NCBI RefSeq assembly: GCF_000786695.1 | Contig: NZ_CP009962.1 | Location: 1,426,001-1,490,000 of the forward strand | Direction: 5' to 3' | DNA: 64,000 nucleotides | DNA from: Collimonas arenae | Lineage (GTDB): Bacteria; Pseudomonadota; Gammaproteobacteria; Burkholderiales; Burkholderiaceae_D | Part shown: positions 24,917 through 34,041 of the stretch, piece after piece | How positions within the stretch are numbered: position 1 is the stretch's first letter | How the letters are laid out: the number at the start of each line of letters is the position of its first letter | Notes under the pieces: generated by a model | What the model was told of the DNA's origin: nothing | The model's database searches: none | Seen by the model: only the letters and a program-made list of their open reading frames with translations | Position numbers and translations under genes: made by a program

Positions 24917-25690
24917 GTGTTGAAGCATGAGGGCGTTGACGAACTCGGGTTCATCCTGACTGTGAGGAATGAGACGGTCCAGCCAGAGTTCCAGGCTTTG
25001 GTCGACGATGTGATCGCGACGCTAAGTAGCCAAATCGGAAATTCAATCCATAGCATCTATTTGTACGGCAGCATTGCCCATGGCGACGCGGTTATTCGCA
25101 GCGCCGATCTTGACGTGACAATAGTGCTGTTTCAGGCGGCGTCAGTCGACGAGGATCGGCTGATCAAATCCATGCGTCGAATTCTGCAAGATGTCCATCC
25201 CGAGGTCGTCAAAATAGATTTCGACATAGGCGTTCTGGCAAACGTTACTGCTCCCCATATGGCGGATAGCTGGGGATACTGGCTCAAACATCATTGCCGC
25301 TGCATTTGGGGAACCGATCTGGCATCCAGCTTCGCGCTATTCAAGCCGTCCAAAGCGATTGCATTGGCTGTCAATGGCGATTTCGATGAAGTGCTGAATG
25401 GCTACGCCGGGCAAATTGAAAACGCGTCCGATCAGATCGAAGTTCAACATTTGAAGCGGGCTGCAGCACGAAAGCTGATTCGAGCGACGAATATCTTACG
25501 ATCAGACAGCGAACAATCCTGGCCGCAGAATTTGAACAGTTATGTGGATTTATTTTTGAAGTCGTATCCGGCCATGGCGGATTCCATCAGCTATTTTCTA
25601 GCTGAAGCGAACGGTACGCATGGTATTCCTGATGAATTTGTTAAGCGCCTGCGTAGCTTCTCTCATTGGCTGCGAGTGCAACATCAATAA
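24917..25690 (+). CDS. Nucleotidyltransferase-domain protein (aminoglycoside adenylyltransferase-like)
   Basis: A 257-aa protein with the polymerase-beta-type nucleotidyltransferase motif YLYGSIAHGDAVIRSADLDV (GS followed by DxD metal residues) at about residues 50-70 and a further acidic residue in KIDFDIG. The C-terminal half is helical, as in ANT(3'')-type enzymes or KNTase-like proteins. GGAGG at 24905-24909 sits 7 bases before the GTG at 24917, so that start is preferred over the TTG at 24896. The substrate (antibiotic, protein or RNA) cannot be inferred. Confidence 0.78.
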   Translation: MLKHEGVDELGFILTVRNETVQPEFQALVDDVIATLSSQIGNSIHSIYLYGSIAHGDAVIRSADLDVTIVLFQAASVDEDRLIKSMRRILQDVHPEVVKIDFDIGVLANVTAPHMADSWGYWLKHHCRCIWGTDLASSFALFKPSKAIALAVNGDFDEVLNGYAGQIENASDQIEVQHLKRAAARKLIRATNILRSDSEQSWPQNLNSYVDLFLKSYPAMADSISYFLAEANGTHGIPDEFVKRLRSFSHWLRVQHQ

Positions 25691-26148
25691 TTCTTTGACG
25701 CAGAGCTGCGAAGATGCAACAACGGATAGGGGCGGCCTTCGCTGTCAAGGTCCGACCGGCCCATCTGAACAAAACCCATGTGCAGATAGAAACCGCGTGC
25801 CGCACTGTTTTGTTCATTGACATCGACGGTCAGTTCCGGTTGCAGAGAAATAGCATGTTGTATTAGCGCCTTTCCAAACCCCGCTCCGCGTCCTTCGGCG
25901 TGAACAAATAATGTATCGATATTCTTTTCTGTTATTCCCATAAAACCCATAGCCTGATCTTGGTCGTTCGTAGCAATCCAGAGCTCGGCCTCGGGAAGAT
26001 ATCTGTCTCTGACAATGACGGCCAGTGCCCGAAAATCTGCCTCAGAAAGAAAGTCGTGCGTAGCTTTGACGGCGCTATGCCAGATGTCGAAGGTACGCGG
26101 GAAATCGCTTGGTCGGGACGGGCGGATGGATATCACGATATGAATCAA
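25684..26148 (-). CDS. yjaB: GNAT acetyltransferase, YjaB-like
   Basis: A 154-aa GCN5-related N-acetyltransferase that resembles E. coli YjaB along its whole length: VISIRPSR, ATHDFLSEADF, LPEAELWIA, the acetyl-CoA loop GRGAGFGKALIQHA and the ending VDVNEQNSAARGFYLHMGF. The start is uncertain. TTG at 26148 gives the longest form, but the match to YjaB begins at VISIR, so GTG at 26136 is equally possible. The stop overlaps the 3' end of the convergent nucleotidyltransferase gene by 7 bp. Confidence 0.85.
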   Translation of the reverse strand: MIHIVISIRPSRPSDFPRTFDIWHSAVKATHDFLSEADFRALAVIVRDRYLPEAELWIATNDQDQAMGFMGITEKNIDTLFVHAEGRGAGFGKALIQHAISLQPELTVDVNEQNSAARGFYLHMGFVQMGRSDLDSEGRPYPLLHLRSSASKNY

Positions 26149-26228
26149 ATATTAGTAGGCGCGGCAGGTTAAGATCATCGTGCAGGCAAGCACACAAATC
26201 GAGCTTGCATATTTTACATGGGCCAAAC

Positions 26229-26609
26229 ATGCTTCATCATATTTCACTGGGCGTTCGCGATCTTGCGCATGCAAGCGCATTCTATGACGCAGCCCTTAGC
26301 GCGCTGGGTTTCCGCCGCGTGTTCGAGGATGAGACCGCTGTAGGTTATGGCCTGATCGATGGCCAGGATCTGCTTTGCCTCAAGCTTCACCCAGATGCTG
26401 CGCCTCCAGGGCCAGGCTTTCACCTGGCGTTTTCCGCGTCGTCACGCTCCGCCGTCGATGTTTTTCATGCTGCTGCATTGCGGGCTGGCGGGTTTGATAA
26501 CGGTGCGCCCGGTTTGCGCCCGGAATATGGCGACAACTACTATGCGGCTTTCCTGGTGGATCCGGATGGCCATAGGATCGAGGCGGTTATCAATATCAAC
26601 GAAAGCTAG
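26229..26609 (+). CDS. VOC-superfamily (glyoxalase/bleomycin-resistance-like) protein
   Basis: A 126-aa protein with one VOC domain: MLHHISLGVRDLAHASAFYDAALSALGFRR at the start, a central FHLAFSA strand and the ending YYAAFLVDPDGHRIEAV. The metal-ligand positions His (HHISLGV), His (FHLAF) and Glu (RIEAV) are present, fitting a metal-dependent lyase, dioxygenase or binding protein. The ATG at 26229 is chosen by homology. It is followed after 10 bp by the next gene. Confidence 0.85.
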   Translation: MLHHISLGVRDLAHASAFYDAALSALGFRRVFEDETAVGYGLIDGQDLLCLKLHPDAAPPGPGFHLAFSASSRSAVDVFHAAALRAGGFDNGAPGLRPEYGDNYYAAFLVDPDGHRIEAVININES

Positions 26610-26619
26610 GCTCTTGCTC

Positions 26620-27222
26620 ATGACTTGCACAAAACATGCTTTTCTTTTCGCCGCGCTATTTGTGGTGCTAGCCACTGCCCGGGCCGGATCTTTGCCGGAC
26701 AACATCCTCAAGCAAATCCCGACTGGATATTCCGTGCTTTCTTTCAAGGGTGGGGAGCTGAATGACGATAAGCTGGAAGACTTCCTGGTGGCGGTACATA
26801 AAGCCGATGAAAAAGCCATCGCCGATAAAACAGGCAAAGCCCCGCGTCGCCCGCTCATGTTGTTTGTCCAGAATGCCGATGGCAGCTACACGCTAGCCAA
26901 GCGTAACGATCACGTCATTTTCGCCGTTAACGACGGAGGGCAGTGCGATCCGTTTGAAGATGGCGAAGATGGCCTGGCAATCAAGAATCATTATTTCACT
27001 GTACAAAACAGCGTCGCTTGCGGCGCGCATTGGACCGACTACATAACATTCCGCTACGAACCCAAAATGCATGACTGGATTTTTTACAAGCGCATCAGCG
27101 AAAACTGGGTCATGAACAATAGCAATGATCCCAATGCCGATGCGCTTGTCTTGGGAAACCGGCGCGTTGAAAGCGGTAAGGTGAAGCCGCCTGTACCGTT
27201 TGAGAAATACAGCCCGAATTAA
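26620..27222 (+). CDS. Hypothetical exported protein
   Basis: A 200-aa protein with a signal peptide (about residues 1-22, hydrophobic FLFAALFVVLATA). The mature part has GGELNDDKLEDFLVAV, resembling an FG-GAP/VCBS-type Asp-rich calcium loop, and later two Cys (GGQCDPF, VACGAH). Probably a periplasmic protein of unknown function. The ATG at 26620 is 10 bp after the VOC gene, suggesting co-transcription; a TTG at 26614 is an alternative. It is convergent with the MFS gene at 27256. Confidence 0.7.
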   Translation: MTCTKHAFLFAALFVVLATARAGSLPDNILKQIPTGYSVLSFKGGELNDDKLEDFLVAVHKADEKAIADKTGKAPRRPLMLFVQNADGSYTLAKRNDHVIFAVNDGGQCDPFEDGEDGLAIKNHYFTVQNSVACGAHWTDYITFRYEPKMHDWIFYKRISENWVMNNSNDPNADALVLGNRRVESGKVKPPVPFEKYSPN

Positions 27223-27255
27223 ACAACCTCTGTATTTCTCGACTGCGCTTTTTCC

Positions 27256-28539
27256 TCAAGCAACCTGCTGGCAAACCAGCGTCGCTTGCACCGGTTTCGG
27301 AAAAAACGGCAGCGCAATCATCGCTAGCACGCTTCCCAATAACCACACCCCCGACCAACTGGCGAGCGTCAGGATATGCGGGATCGTCAGCGGGGTCAGG
27401 AAGCACATGACAAATACGCTGGTGTTCGCCATGCCGAGCGCAGTGCCGGCGTTGCGGGCGCCGGCTATCGTTGCCAGCTCGGTATATGCGACGCCATGCC
27501 AGGCAGACACGCTAACGCCGGTAATTACCAGCATCACGATCAGCAACGTCGCCATGAGCGGAGAAACCGCAGGCAACTGGCCAGCTGCCGCTACTAGTGC
27601 GGCGAGTGCAGCGAAAGCAACCGCAACTGAGATGGTGCAGAAACGCAGGAATTCGCGGCGGTTACGGTTGCGGTCGGTCCAGCGGCCGCTCCAGACTCGC
27701 ATGATCATCGCGCCGCCTTGCAATGTCGCCATGGCGGTGGTGATGGCGGCGATGCCGGCATGACTGAAATCGTGCAGAAACACCGTGCCGAAGGACAGTA
27801 TCGCAAACTGCGGTGCGCAAAGGATGCCGATAGCGATGACGATACTCCACAGCTGGCGATCTTTTAACGGGGCTGGTCCTGGGAGCAGCGGTTTGCTTGC
27901 GTGGCTTGGTGTTTTATCTAGCATTGTTGGAGAGGGTTCATGCAGCCAAAGCCAGGTGAAAAACAAGGTCACCATGCAGAACAGGGCAAGCACGCCATAC
28001 ACCGCGGCAAAGCCGAGATGGGCGGCGAGGCTTGGCAGGATCAGGGCGCCGGTGGCGCCGCCCAGCGGCACGGCGGTCTGCCGTATGCTCATGGCCATGC
28101 CGCGTTCGCTTTCGCCGAACCAGGTCATCACTGCGCGGCCGCTGGAGCCGTTGACGCTGCCGCCCAGCAGGCCGACCACCAGCAAGCCGGCGGCGAGTAG
28201 CGGCAAATCCGGAACGTAGCCGGCGACCGGCGCGACGAAAAGCGCCATCAGCGCCAGTGCTGCCGCGGTGGCGGCAAGGCCGGTCAACAACACCGGCCGG
28301 TCACCCCAGCGGTCGGTCAGCAGGCCCCAGGGCAATTCACTGATCGCGATGCCCAGGCCCATCAGGCCCAATACCAGGCCCAGTTCAGCATTGCCTAAAT
28401 GGTAACCGGAGCGTATCAGGACGGCAGTTGTCGGAATGCCACTGAAAGCGGCTGAAAAACTGGCGTTGGCGGCGACGCCAACGCCCAGCACTTTCCAGCG
28501 GTGGCGGCGGTTATTGCTCAAAGCGCTTGATTGAGACAT
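27256..28539 (-). CDS. MFS transporter
   Basis: A 427-aa protein with about 12 hydrophobic segments. The loop 2-3 motif is GLLTDRWGDRPVLLTG (residues 75-90). Beyond the MFS superfamily the substrate cannot be named. It is divergent from a LysR gene with an LTTR-like palindrome between them, so it is probably induced by that regulator's ligand. Confidence 0.88.
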   Translation of the reverse strand: MSQSSALSNNRRHRWKVLGVGVAANASFSAAFSGIPTTAVLIRSGYHLGNAELGLVLGLMGLGIAISELPWGLLTDRWGDRPVLLTGLAATAAALALMALFVAPVAGYVPDLPLLAAGLLVVGLLGGSVNGSSGRAVMTWFGESERGMAMSIRQTAVPLGGATGALILPSLAAHLGFAAVYGVLALFCMVTLFFTWLWLHEPSPTMLDKTPSHASKPLLPGPAPLKDRQLWSIVIAIGILCAPQFAILSFGTVFLHDFSHAGIAAITTAMATLQGGAMIMRVWSGRWTDRNRNRREFLRFCTISVAVAFAALAALVAAAGQLPAVSPLMATLLIVMLVITGVSVSAWHGVAYTELATIAGARNAGTALGMANTSVFVMCFLTPLTIPHILTLASWSGVWLLGSVLAMIALPFFPKPVQATLVCQQVA

Positions 28540-28617
28540 CGAAGTTCTCCTGTAAGGGTATGGGCTGGCAAGGCAACAAGCACATCAAAAAGGGCATTTG
28601 TTTTTACTGCTTGCAAC

Positions 28618-28640
28618 AAGTATCGCTTTGCACGATACTT
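28618..28640. promoter_or_regulatory. LysR-box-like palindrome between MFS and LysR genes
   Basis: Perfect 8-bp arms AAGTATCG (28618-28625) and CGATACTT (28633-28640) with a 7-bp spacer. It also satisfies the ATC-N9-GAT form of a LysR recognition box. It lies midway between the divergent starts, so it is the probable site for the regulator at 28693. Confidence 0.6.
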
Positions 28641-28692
28641 TTGAATATCAGATAGTTTTGAACTAACAGTTTTGAAAAACAGGACGATTATC

Positions 28693-29619
28693 ATGCGGCA
28701 AATCAGCTTTGACCTGGATGTTCTGCGCACCTTCACCACCGGCATCGACCTTGGCAGCTTTGCCAAGGCGGCCGACAGGCTGGGACGTTCTACGTCGGCA
28801 GTGAGTGCGCAGTTAAAGAAGCTGGAAGAGCAGGCGGGCGCGCCGATTTTCCGTAAAGCCGGACGCGGCCTGGCGCTGACGGAGGCTGGCCATACCTTGC
28901 TGGGTTATGCCCGGCGCTTGCTGGAACTGAACGACGAAACCGCCAGCGCTGTGCGCGGGGTTGAACTTGAAGGGGAGGTCCGGCTGGGTTTGCAGGAAGA
29001 TTTCGGCGAAGCCTTGCTCTCTTCGGTGCTGGGACGTTTCATGCGCGCCCATCCGAAGGTGCGGATTGAGGTCTGCGTGGCGCGCAGCACGGATTTGCGG
29101 GAGCGGGTGACGATGGGTCGTATCGATCTCGCCTTGCTATGGGAATGCGTCGCGCCGACGTTGAATGGCGAAAGGGTCGCGGATCTGCCCTTGTGCTGGA
29201 TAGGCCCTGTGCACAACAGCGGCAGCTGGAATCTGCCGGCCGACGAGCAGGAGCTGGCGACGGCAGCCGGCGCGCCGGTTTCACTAGTACTGTTGGACGC
29301 GCCGTGCTTGCTGCGCGATATGGCGTCGAATGCCCTGGACGCCGCTGGCATCGCCTGGCGTCATGCGTTCACCAGCGCCAGCTTGTCGGCGCTGTGGGCT
29401 GCCTCGGCGGCCGGCTTGGGCCTGACAGTGCGCACGCCGATCGGCATGCCTGCCAGCTTGCGCATTATCGATCCGCAAGAAGCGGGCTTGCCGCGCTTGC
29501 CGTCGATCGGCTTGTCGTTGTACCGGGCGCAGACGATAGCTGGACCAGCGGTGAATCGCCTGGAGGAATTGCTGTTGCAAGCTGTGCAAGAAGCGGTCAA
29601 GCGTGTGACGATGGCGTGA
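28693..29619 (+). CDS. LysR-family transcriptional regulator
   Basis: A 308-aa LysR protein with the HTH at about 8-65 (LDVLRTFTTGIDLGSFAKAADRLGRSTSAVSAQLKKLE), followed by an effector domain. The ATG at 28693 has ACGATTATC upstream and a weak ribosome site; the longer start at 28672 adds only MKNRTII. It is divergent from the MFS transporter and convergent with the GNAT gene (stop codons almost touching). Confidence 0.9.
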   Translation: MRQISFDLDVLRTFTTGIDLGSFAKAADRLGRSTSAVSAQLKKLEEQAGAPIFRKAGRGLALTEAGHTLLGYARRLLELNDETASAVRGVELEGEVRLGLQEDFGEALLSSVLGRFMRAHPKVRIEVCVARSTDLRERVTMGRIDLALLWECVAPTLNGERVADLPLCWIGPVHNSGSWNLPADEQELATAAGAPVSLVLLDAPCLLRDMASNALDAAGIAWRHAFTSASLSALWAASAAGLGLTVRTPIGMPASLRIIDPQEAGLPRLPSIGLSLYRAQTIAGPAVNRLEELLLQAVQEAVKRVTMA

Positions 29620-29620
29620 T

Positions 29621-30166
29621 TTACGTTGATGCTTGTGTTGATGCCGACGCTGTCCCTGACGCCAGCCAGGCCATCATCAGGTCGACCAGATAGCTGCCGT
29701 CCGCCAGCTTGACGCGCTTGTCGAAGCGGCCTTCGAGCACAAAGCCGAATTTTTCATATAGCTGCCTGGCCACCGTATTCTGCTCGCGTACGCGCAGTTC
29801 GATTCTTTCTACATGCGGCCGTTGTTGCGCCCATCGCATCAGTTCCTGCATCAACGCGGTTCCGACTCCCTGGCCTTGGGAGCCTGGGTGAACCACCATG
29901 CTGGCGAGCGTGAAGACATGCGCCAGCGCCTTACGCGAGCCGACTGGTTCCAGCACCGCGTGGCCAACTATGACGCCGTCTTTTTCTGCCACCAGATAAC
30001 AGCCGATTTCGTCGAGCAAGCGTATTCTTTCGGCAAATGCGGCAACTCTCAATTCATCGGGATGTGAAACGAGGCGGCCGGGGATCGCGGCGATGCGCTG
30101 TTCCGCCGCGCACAAAATAGGACCATCGGTTTCCAACGCAGGACGGATGTGGTATTCCTTTTGCAT
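29621..30166 (-). CDS. GNAT acetyltransferase
   Basis: A 181-aa N-acetyltransferase with the acetyl-CoA loop HPGSQGQGVGTALMQ at about residues 92-106 and the C-terminal VREQNTVARQLYEKFGFVLEGR. It resembles the YhhY/phosphinothricin-type subgroup, with unknown substrate. The start codon region has three copies of an 8-bp tandem repeat just upstream. Confidence 0.85.
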   Translation of the reverse strand: MQKEYHIRPALETDGPILCAAEQRIAAIPGRLVSHPDELRVAAFAERIRLLDEIGCYLVAEKDGVIVGHAVLEPVGSRKALAHVFTLASMVVHPGSQGQGVGTALMQELMRWAQQRPHVERIELRVREQNTVARQLYEKFGFVLEGRFDKRVKLADGSYLVDLMMAWLASGTASASTQAST

Positions 30167-30174
30167 AGGCTTTT

Positions 30175-30198
30175 CTATCTGACTATCTGACTATCTGA
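30175..30198. repeat. Three perfect copies of an 8-bp repeat (CTATCTGA)
   Basis: CTATCTGA at 30175-30182, 30183-30190 and 30191-30198, within the 45-bp gap between the ArsR-like gene and the GNAT start. Copy-number change would alter the leader spacing of the GNAT gene. Confidence 0.85.
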
Positions 30199-30211
30199 TC
30201 TATATATCGTG

Positions 30212-30931
30212 TTACGTGCCGGTGGTTTCCACCGCAAGCGTATTTTCATCGATACCGAGCTGCGTTTTCAGGCCCGCCCATCCCTTCGGCGTGACCTGGA
30301 TTGCACGCGATGACTTGATGCGCCGCAGCCATCCTGCAGCGCACAGTGCACTTAGCAACTGCACCCCAAGCGGACCGGCGAGATGATGCGTGCGTTCGGT
30401 CCAATCCAGGCATTGGCGGGCGAGCCCGTGGCGGGTCGGTTTGAGCGCGGCGATATCGACGCCGATTGCCGTGAACCAGAGATTGCCGGCCGCTGACAAG
30501 GCATACTGCTTGTCCATGCCAGCCGCGATGAATTTTTTTTCTTGCAAGGCCTGGGTCACTGCAACGCCGAGTTGTCCTGCCAGGTGATCGTAGCAGCAAC
30601 GGGCAAAGCGCAGGTCCTGTGCTGCGCGGTTCAACGGCCTGCGCCTGACTGTTGTCGCAGAACAGATCGCGGCCAGACGCTCGATTGCTTCTGCGACCTG
30701 TCCATCCATCAAGCGATAATAGCGATGCCGGCCTTGCTGCTCGCAGCTGAGCAAGCCTCCGTTGAGCAACTTGGCCAGATGGGCGCTTGCGGTTTGCGCC
30801 GTCACACCGGCCGCTCGCGCCAGTTCGCCGGCAGGCAACGCGCAGCCGTCGATCAAAGTCATCAGCATGGCGGCGCGCGCCGGATCGGCAATGAGGAAGG
30901 CGACAGAGGATATGTTCGGTTGCGCTGACAT
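30212..30931 (-). CDS. ArsR-family winged-helix regulator with extended C-terminus
   Basis: A 239-aa protein. Residues 1-90 form an ArsR-type winged helix (DPARAAMLMTLIDG, LARAAGVTAQTASAHLAKLLNGGLL, GRHRYYRL). The remaining 150 residues, including DLRFARCCYDHLAGQLG, are typical of a longer ArsR subgroup rather than of classical roughly 100-aa metal sensors. Whether the CC pair binds metal is unknown. It is upstream of the GNAT gene on the same strand (45-bp gap), so the two may be co-transcribed. Confidence 0.87.
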   Translation of the reverse strand: MSAQPNISSVAFLIADPARAAMLMTLIDGCALPAGELARAAGVTAQTASAHLAKLLNGGLLSCEQQGRHRYYRLMDGQVAEAIERLAAICSATTVRRRPLNRAAQDLRFARCCYDHLAGQLGVAVTQALQEKKFIAAGMDKQYALSAAGNLWFTAIGVDIAALKPTRHGLARQCLDWTERTHHLAGPLGVQLLSALCAAGWLRRIKSSRAIQVTPKGWAGLKTQLGIDENTLAVETTGT

Positions 30932-31058
30932 GCCTGTGGCTCCTGTGGTTTGGCAGCGTGACCGCAGCGATTGCGGCTTGCCGTATCCACAGTATAGGCT
31001 CTAAATCAACCTGCATGCTTCGATGCCTGGCGAAGCATGCAGCCCTGAGGAATGTACC

Positions 31059-32027
31059 TTAAAGCGGCACCACCGGGATGCAGAGATCGCACTCGAAGGC
31101 GCCGGTTTTCGCATCGTAGCTGCCGTCTATGGGGTAATACTCGAAGCAGGGGCGGGCATCGAGTTGCATGCCGCTGGCAGGTAGCCAGTCGCGCAACAGG
31201 TAAGTCCAGCTATCGCCGATGTCGCCGCCGGTGCCGCAGTAGCGTGTCGCCGCGTAGCTGCCGCCGGGAATGACGGTGGTGAAGCAAGGGCCGGTGGCGG
31301 TAAAATCGGCAGGTACTTCGATGCAGGCATCGTAGCGGCATTTGTCGGCGCTGGTAATGCCCGGATCATCGTGGCTGATGCCGTAGCGCGGTTTGCCGAA
31401 CAGGTCGTTGGTTTCCATCCATGGACTGACCACCTTGTGCCAGAACTCCGAGATCGGCTGGCCGTAGGGGCCGGTGTAGCGCATGTAGGCGATCTTGACC
31501 GGCGGCCGTTGAATGACTTTGACTTTCATGGGAATCTCCATAAAGGATGATGGGGAGTTCTCATGATCGGCCAAGCCTGCATCGGCTTCCTGATCCTGCT
31601 TGCTAAACGACTGACCAGGATTGCTTTTCTGTGCAATTTCCTTCTTGCTGATCTCTTCAAGCCGGCTCGCCCAGCGATCGGCCTGACCTTGGCGCCACTC
31701 GGTGGCGGTGCAACCAAAGCGGCTTTTGAAGGCGCGTGCAAATGCCTCAGCCGAGCCGAAGCCAACCGACAATGCAATCTCCAGGACTGGCGCGCCCGGC
31801 TGTGCGATGAGCCGCATTGCGGCCATTTCGAGCCGGCGACGGCGCAGGTAGTCGCCGAAGGTTTCACCCATCCAGGCGGCGAACAGGCGATGGAAGTGAA
31901 ACGAGGAAAAATGGGCGACTTCGGCGAGCGTGCTCAGTTCGAGAACCTGATCCAGATGCTGGTCGATGTGTTCCTGGACCTTATGCATGCGGCGGGCATA
32001 GATTGCCTGGTTTTCCTGGGAGCCCAT
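31059..32027 (-). CDS. AraC-family regulator with GyrI-like effector domain
   Basis: A 322-aa protein. Residues about 12-110 carry two HTH units of AraC/XylS type (LSTLAEVAHFSSFHFHRLFAAWMGE; VLEIALSVGFGSAEAFARAFKSRFG). Residues about 165-322 match the GyrI/SoxR-effector-binding fold (VKIAYMRYTGPY, then DDPGITSADKCRYDACIEV and the tail CDLCIPV), as in Rob and SbmC/GyrI. The effector domain probably binds small hydrophobic compounds. It lies 19 bp downstream of a LysE-type exporter gene, implying one transcript. Confidence 0.9.
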   Translation of the reverse strand: MGSQENQAIYARRMHKVQEHIDQHLDQVLELSTLAEVAHFSSFHFHRLFAAWMGETFGDYLRRRRLEMAAMRLIAQPGAPVLEIALSVGFGSAEAFARAFKSRFGCTATEWRQGQADRWASRLEEISKKEIAQKSNPGQSFSKQDQEADAGLADHENSPSSFMEIPMKVKVIQRPPVKIAYMRYTGPYGQPISEFWHKVVSPWMETNDLFGKPRYGISHDDPGITSADKCRYDACIEVPADFTATGPCFTTVIPGGSYAATRYCGTGGDIGDSWTYLLRDWLPASGMQLDARPCFEYYPIDGSYDAKTGAFECDLCIPVVPL

Positions 32028-32046
32028 TATCTGTGCCAGCCGACGT

Positions 32047-32655
32047 TTAGCGTGCCGCCAGGATGACGCCTACGCCGACCATCATGCCGCCTGAGACGCG
32101 GTCGAGATTGGCTTTGGCGCGGGAAGAGCGGAACAGTTTGCGCGCCAGCTCGGCCAGCAAGCCATACGCGATGACGATCGCCAGCATGACGCCGACGATG
32201 ATGGCGCACAAGATCAGGTAGCTGGAGAGGGGGACGCCGGCGACATTGATCACGCCCGGCAACAGCGCCATGTAAAAAGCGATGGCCAGCGGATTGGTGA
32301 TGGTCATCGCCAGCCCCAGTCCGATTTCGATGCCGATACTTGCGGCGGGTGTATCGGTTGCGTTTGCCAGCGCCTCGCCGGCCTTATGCCATTTCTTTAT
32401 GCCCAGCCACACCAGATAGGCCGCCCCCGCATATTTCAGCGTAACGAACGCCGGTCCGAGGATCGCCAGCAAAGCGCTCAGGCCGATGACGGCAGCGCTC
32501 AGCATGATCAGCTTGCCGATAATGATGCCTGTCGCCAGCGGCAAACTGCTGCGCAGGCCGCCGGAAATGGAGCGAGAAAGCAGGGCGGCGATTTCTGGTC
32601 CCGGCAAGGCCGCCGAGGCAGCGAAGGCTAGTAAAAAAATCAGATACTGGGTCAT
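32047..32655 (-). CDS. LysE/RhtB-family exporter
   Basis: A 202-aa inner-membrane protein with about six hydrophobic segments. The N-terminal FAASAALPGPEIAALLSRSISGG matches the LysE/RhtB GPN-type segment, and YAGAAYLVWLGIKKW is diagnostic. Members export amino acids or their derivatives. It is the first gene of a two-gene operon with the AraC/GyrI-like regulator. The TetR gene lies just upstream, 44 bp away and on the same strand. Confidence 0.9.
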   Translation of the reverse strand: MTQYLIFLLAFAASAALPGPEIAALLSRSISGGLRSSLPLATGIIIGKLIMLSAAVIGLSALLAILGPAFVTLKYAGAAYLVWLGIKKWHKAGEALANATDTPAASIGIEIGLGLAMTITNPLAIAFYMALLPGVINVAGVPLSSYLILCAIIVGVMLAIVIAYGLLAELARKLFRSSRAKANLDRVSGGMMVGVGVILAAR

Positions 32656-32699
32656 GGTTGAATCCTTGTCGCTGCTGTCGCGTTAGGGGCGGAGTCGGC

Positions 32700-33290
32700 T
32701 TACGCGCGGTTTTTTGTGAATGCAGATATCGAAAGTTCAGCAAAAATAGACTGCATTTCCGACGGTGACTGCTGCATGCCGTTTTCGGTCCACCATGCCA
32801 ATACAGTGAACAAGGAAGCCGAGACGAAGTGTGCATGCAGGCTCGGCGGCAGTTCCTCGCGGGCTTCCAGGATGGCATGTAGCCGTTGCTCCAGTATTTC
32901 CTGCGCCATGCGCAATACCCCGGGACCGGAAGCGCCGCTCATCAGCGATTGATACATCTGCGGCACGTCACGCAGATGCGTGAACAGCATGGTCGCGTCG
33001 AGCAGGCATAGCTGATCGGTCGATACCGAAATGAAGCGGCTCAACACATCTGTCAATTGCTTGCGCAGCAGTTCGTCCTTGTTGTCAAAATGCGCGTAAA
33101 ACGTACCGCGGCCTATTTCCGCCTTCTTTGTAATATCGCTGACGCGGATTGCGTCATAGGAACGGCGCAGCAACAACTTGGTGAGCGCGTGATCGATATG
33201 GTGGCGGGTACGGCGCGAGCGTAAATCGACCGATTCCTGAACAGAAGCAGATTTCTGTTCGGTATCCGACATGAATTTGGTTTTGTCCAT
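32700..33290 (-). CDS. TetR-family transcriptional regulator
   Basis: A 196-aa protein with a TetR HTH at about residues 27-75 (IRVSDITKKAEIGRGTFYAHFDNKDELL) and a C-terminal ligand domain. The start could also be MSDTEQ, six codons later. It is divergent from a membrane protein gene (33383), and is followed by the LysE exporter; either may be the target. Confidence 0.88.
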   Translation of the reverse strand: MDKTKFMSDTEQKSASVQESVDLRSRRTRHHIDHALTKLLLRRSYDAIRVSDITKKAEIGRGTFYAHFDNKDELLRKQLTDVLSRFISVSTDQLCLLDATMLFTHLRDVPQMYQSLMSGASGPGVLRMAQEILEQRLHAILEAREELPPSLHAHFVSASLFTVLAWWTENGMQQSPSEMQSIFAELSISAFTKNRA

Positions 33291-33382
33291 TGAAGTCGCG
33301 CCGCGTTAACGAAATACTCGTGGCTCCTATGTTATCGCAAAGCAATCTCATCGTTCTCTTTTGTTCAACTGGAAAGCCAAAC

Positions 33383-34039
33383 ATGACCAATCAACGTATT
33401 CATGCGCTGGCCCTGATGACCGGCATGCTGGCGGGAATCGTCACCATGTCGATCCATCCGACCGGCATCGACCTGCACGCATCGGCAGCAGCCATTACCC
33501 GGATCAACCATATCAATATCGCGACCCATGTACTCGGACTAGCAAGCATTCCCGTCACGGTGCTGGGAGTGTTCGGGATATCCAGCCGGATCGGCTGGAA
33601 GAATATCCATGGCCTGAGTGCGTTCATCATTTATTGTTTTGCGGCGATAGCCGTCATGCTGGCTGCGGTCGCCGACGGCCTGATCGGTCCCAGCCTGGTG
33701 CAGGAAGCCGTCAAGCTCGACGACAGCCAGCGGCAGATACTGATGATGGCGCTGCATTACAACTTCCAGCTGAACCAGGCCCTGGCGAAAGTATATGTTG
33801 CCGCTTCTTCATGTGCGTTTATCTTGTGGTCGATCGCGCTGGTCCATCTCGGAAAACCCACGAGAAACCTGGGAATTGCCGGTGGCGTCGTCGGCTTGTG
33901 CAGCTTGATCGTCCTGCTAAGCGGGCACATTCAAATGAGCGCGCACGGATTCGGTCTGATCATTCTTGCGCAGGCTATCTGGACCATCCTGGTTGCCATC
34001 GCGTTGTTTAGAGAACAGCCGGAACCTGTTGCGGAATGA
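33383..34039 (+). CDS. Hypothetical membrane protein, six or seven helices
   Basis: A 218-aa protein with about six to seven hydrophobic segments spread over its length, for example ALALMTGMLAGIVTMSI, IASIPVTVLGVFG-like and ILAQAIWTILVAIALF at the end. No conserved catalytic motif is seen. The ATG at 33383 has GGAAAG upstream and gives an N-terminus typical of an inner-membrane protein; the frame open from 33290 would overlap the divergent TetR gene's start. Function unknown. Confidence 0.75.
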   Translation: MTNQRIHALALMTGMLAGIVTMSIHPTGIDLHASAAAITRINHINIATHVLGLASIPVTVLGVFGISSRIGWKNIHGLSAFIIYCFAAIAVMLAAVADGLIGPSLVQEAVKLDDSQRQILMMALHYNFQLNQALAKVYVAASSCAFILWSIALVHLGKPTRNLGIAGGVVGLCSLIVLLSGHIQMSAHGFGLIILAQAIWTILVAIALFREQPEPVAE

Positions 34040-34041
34040 TG

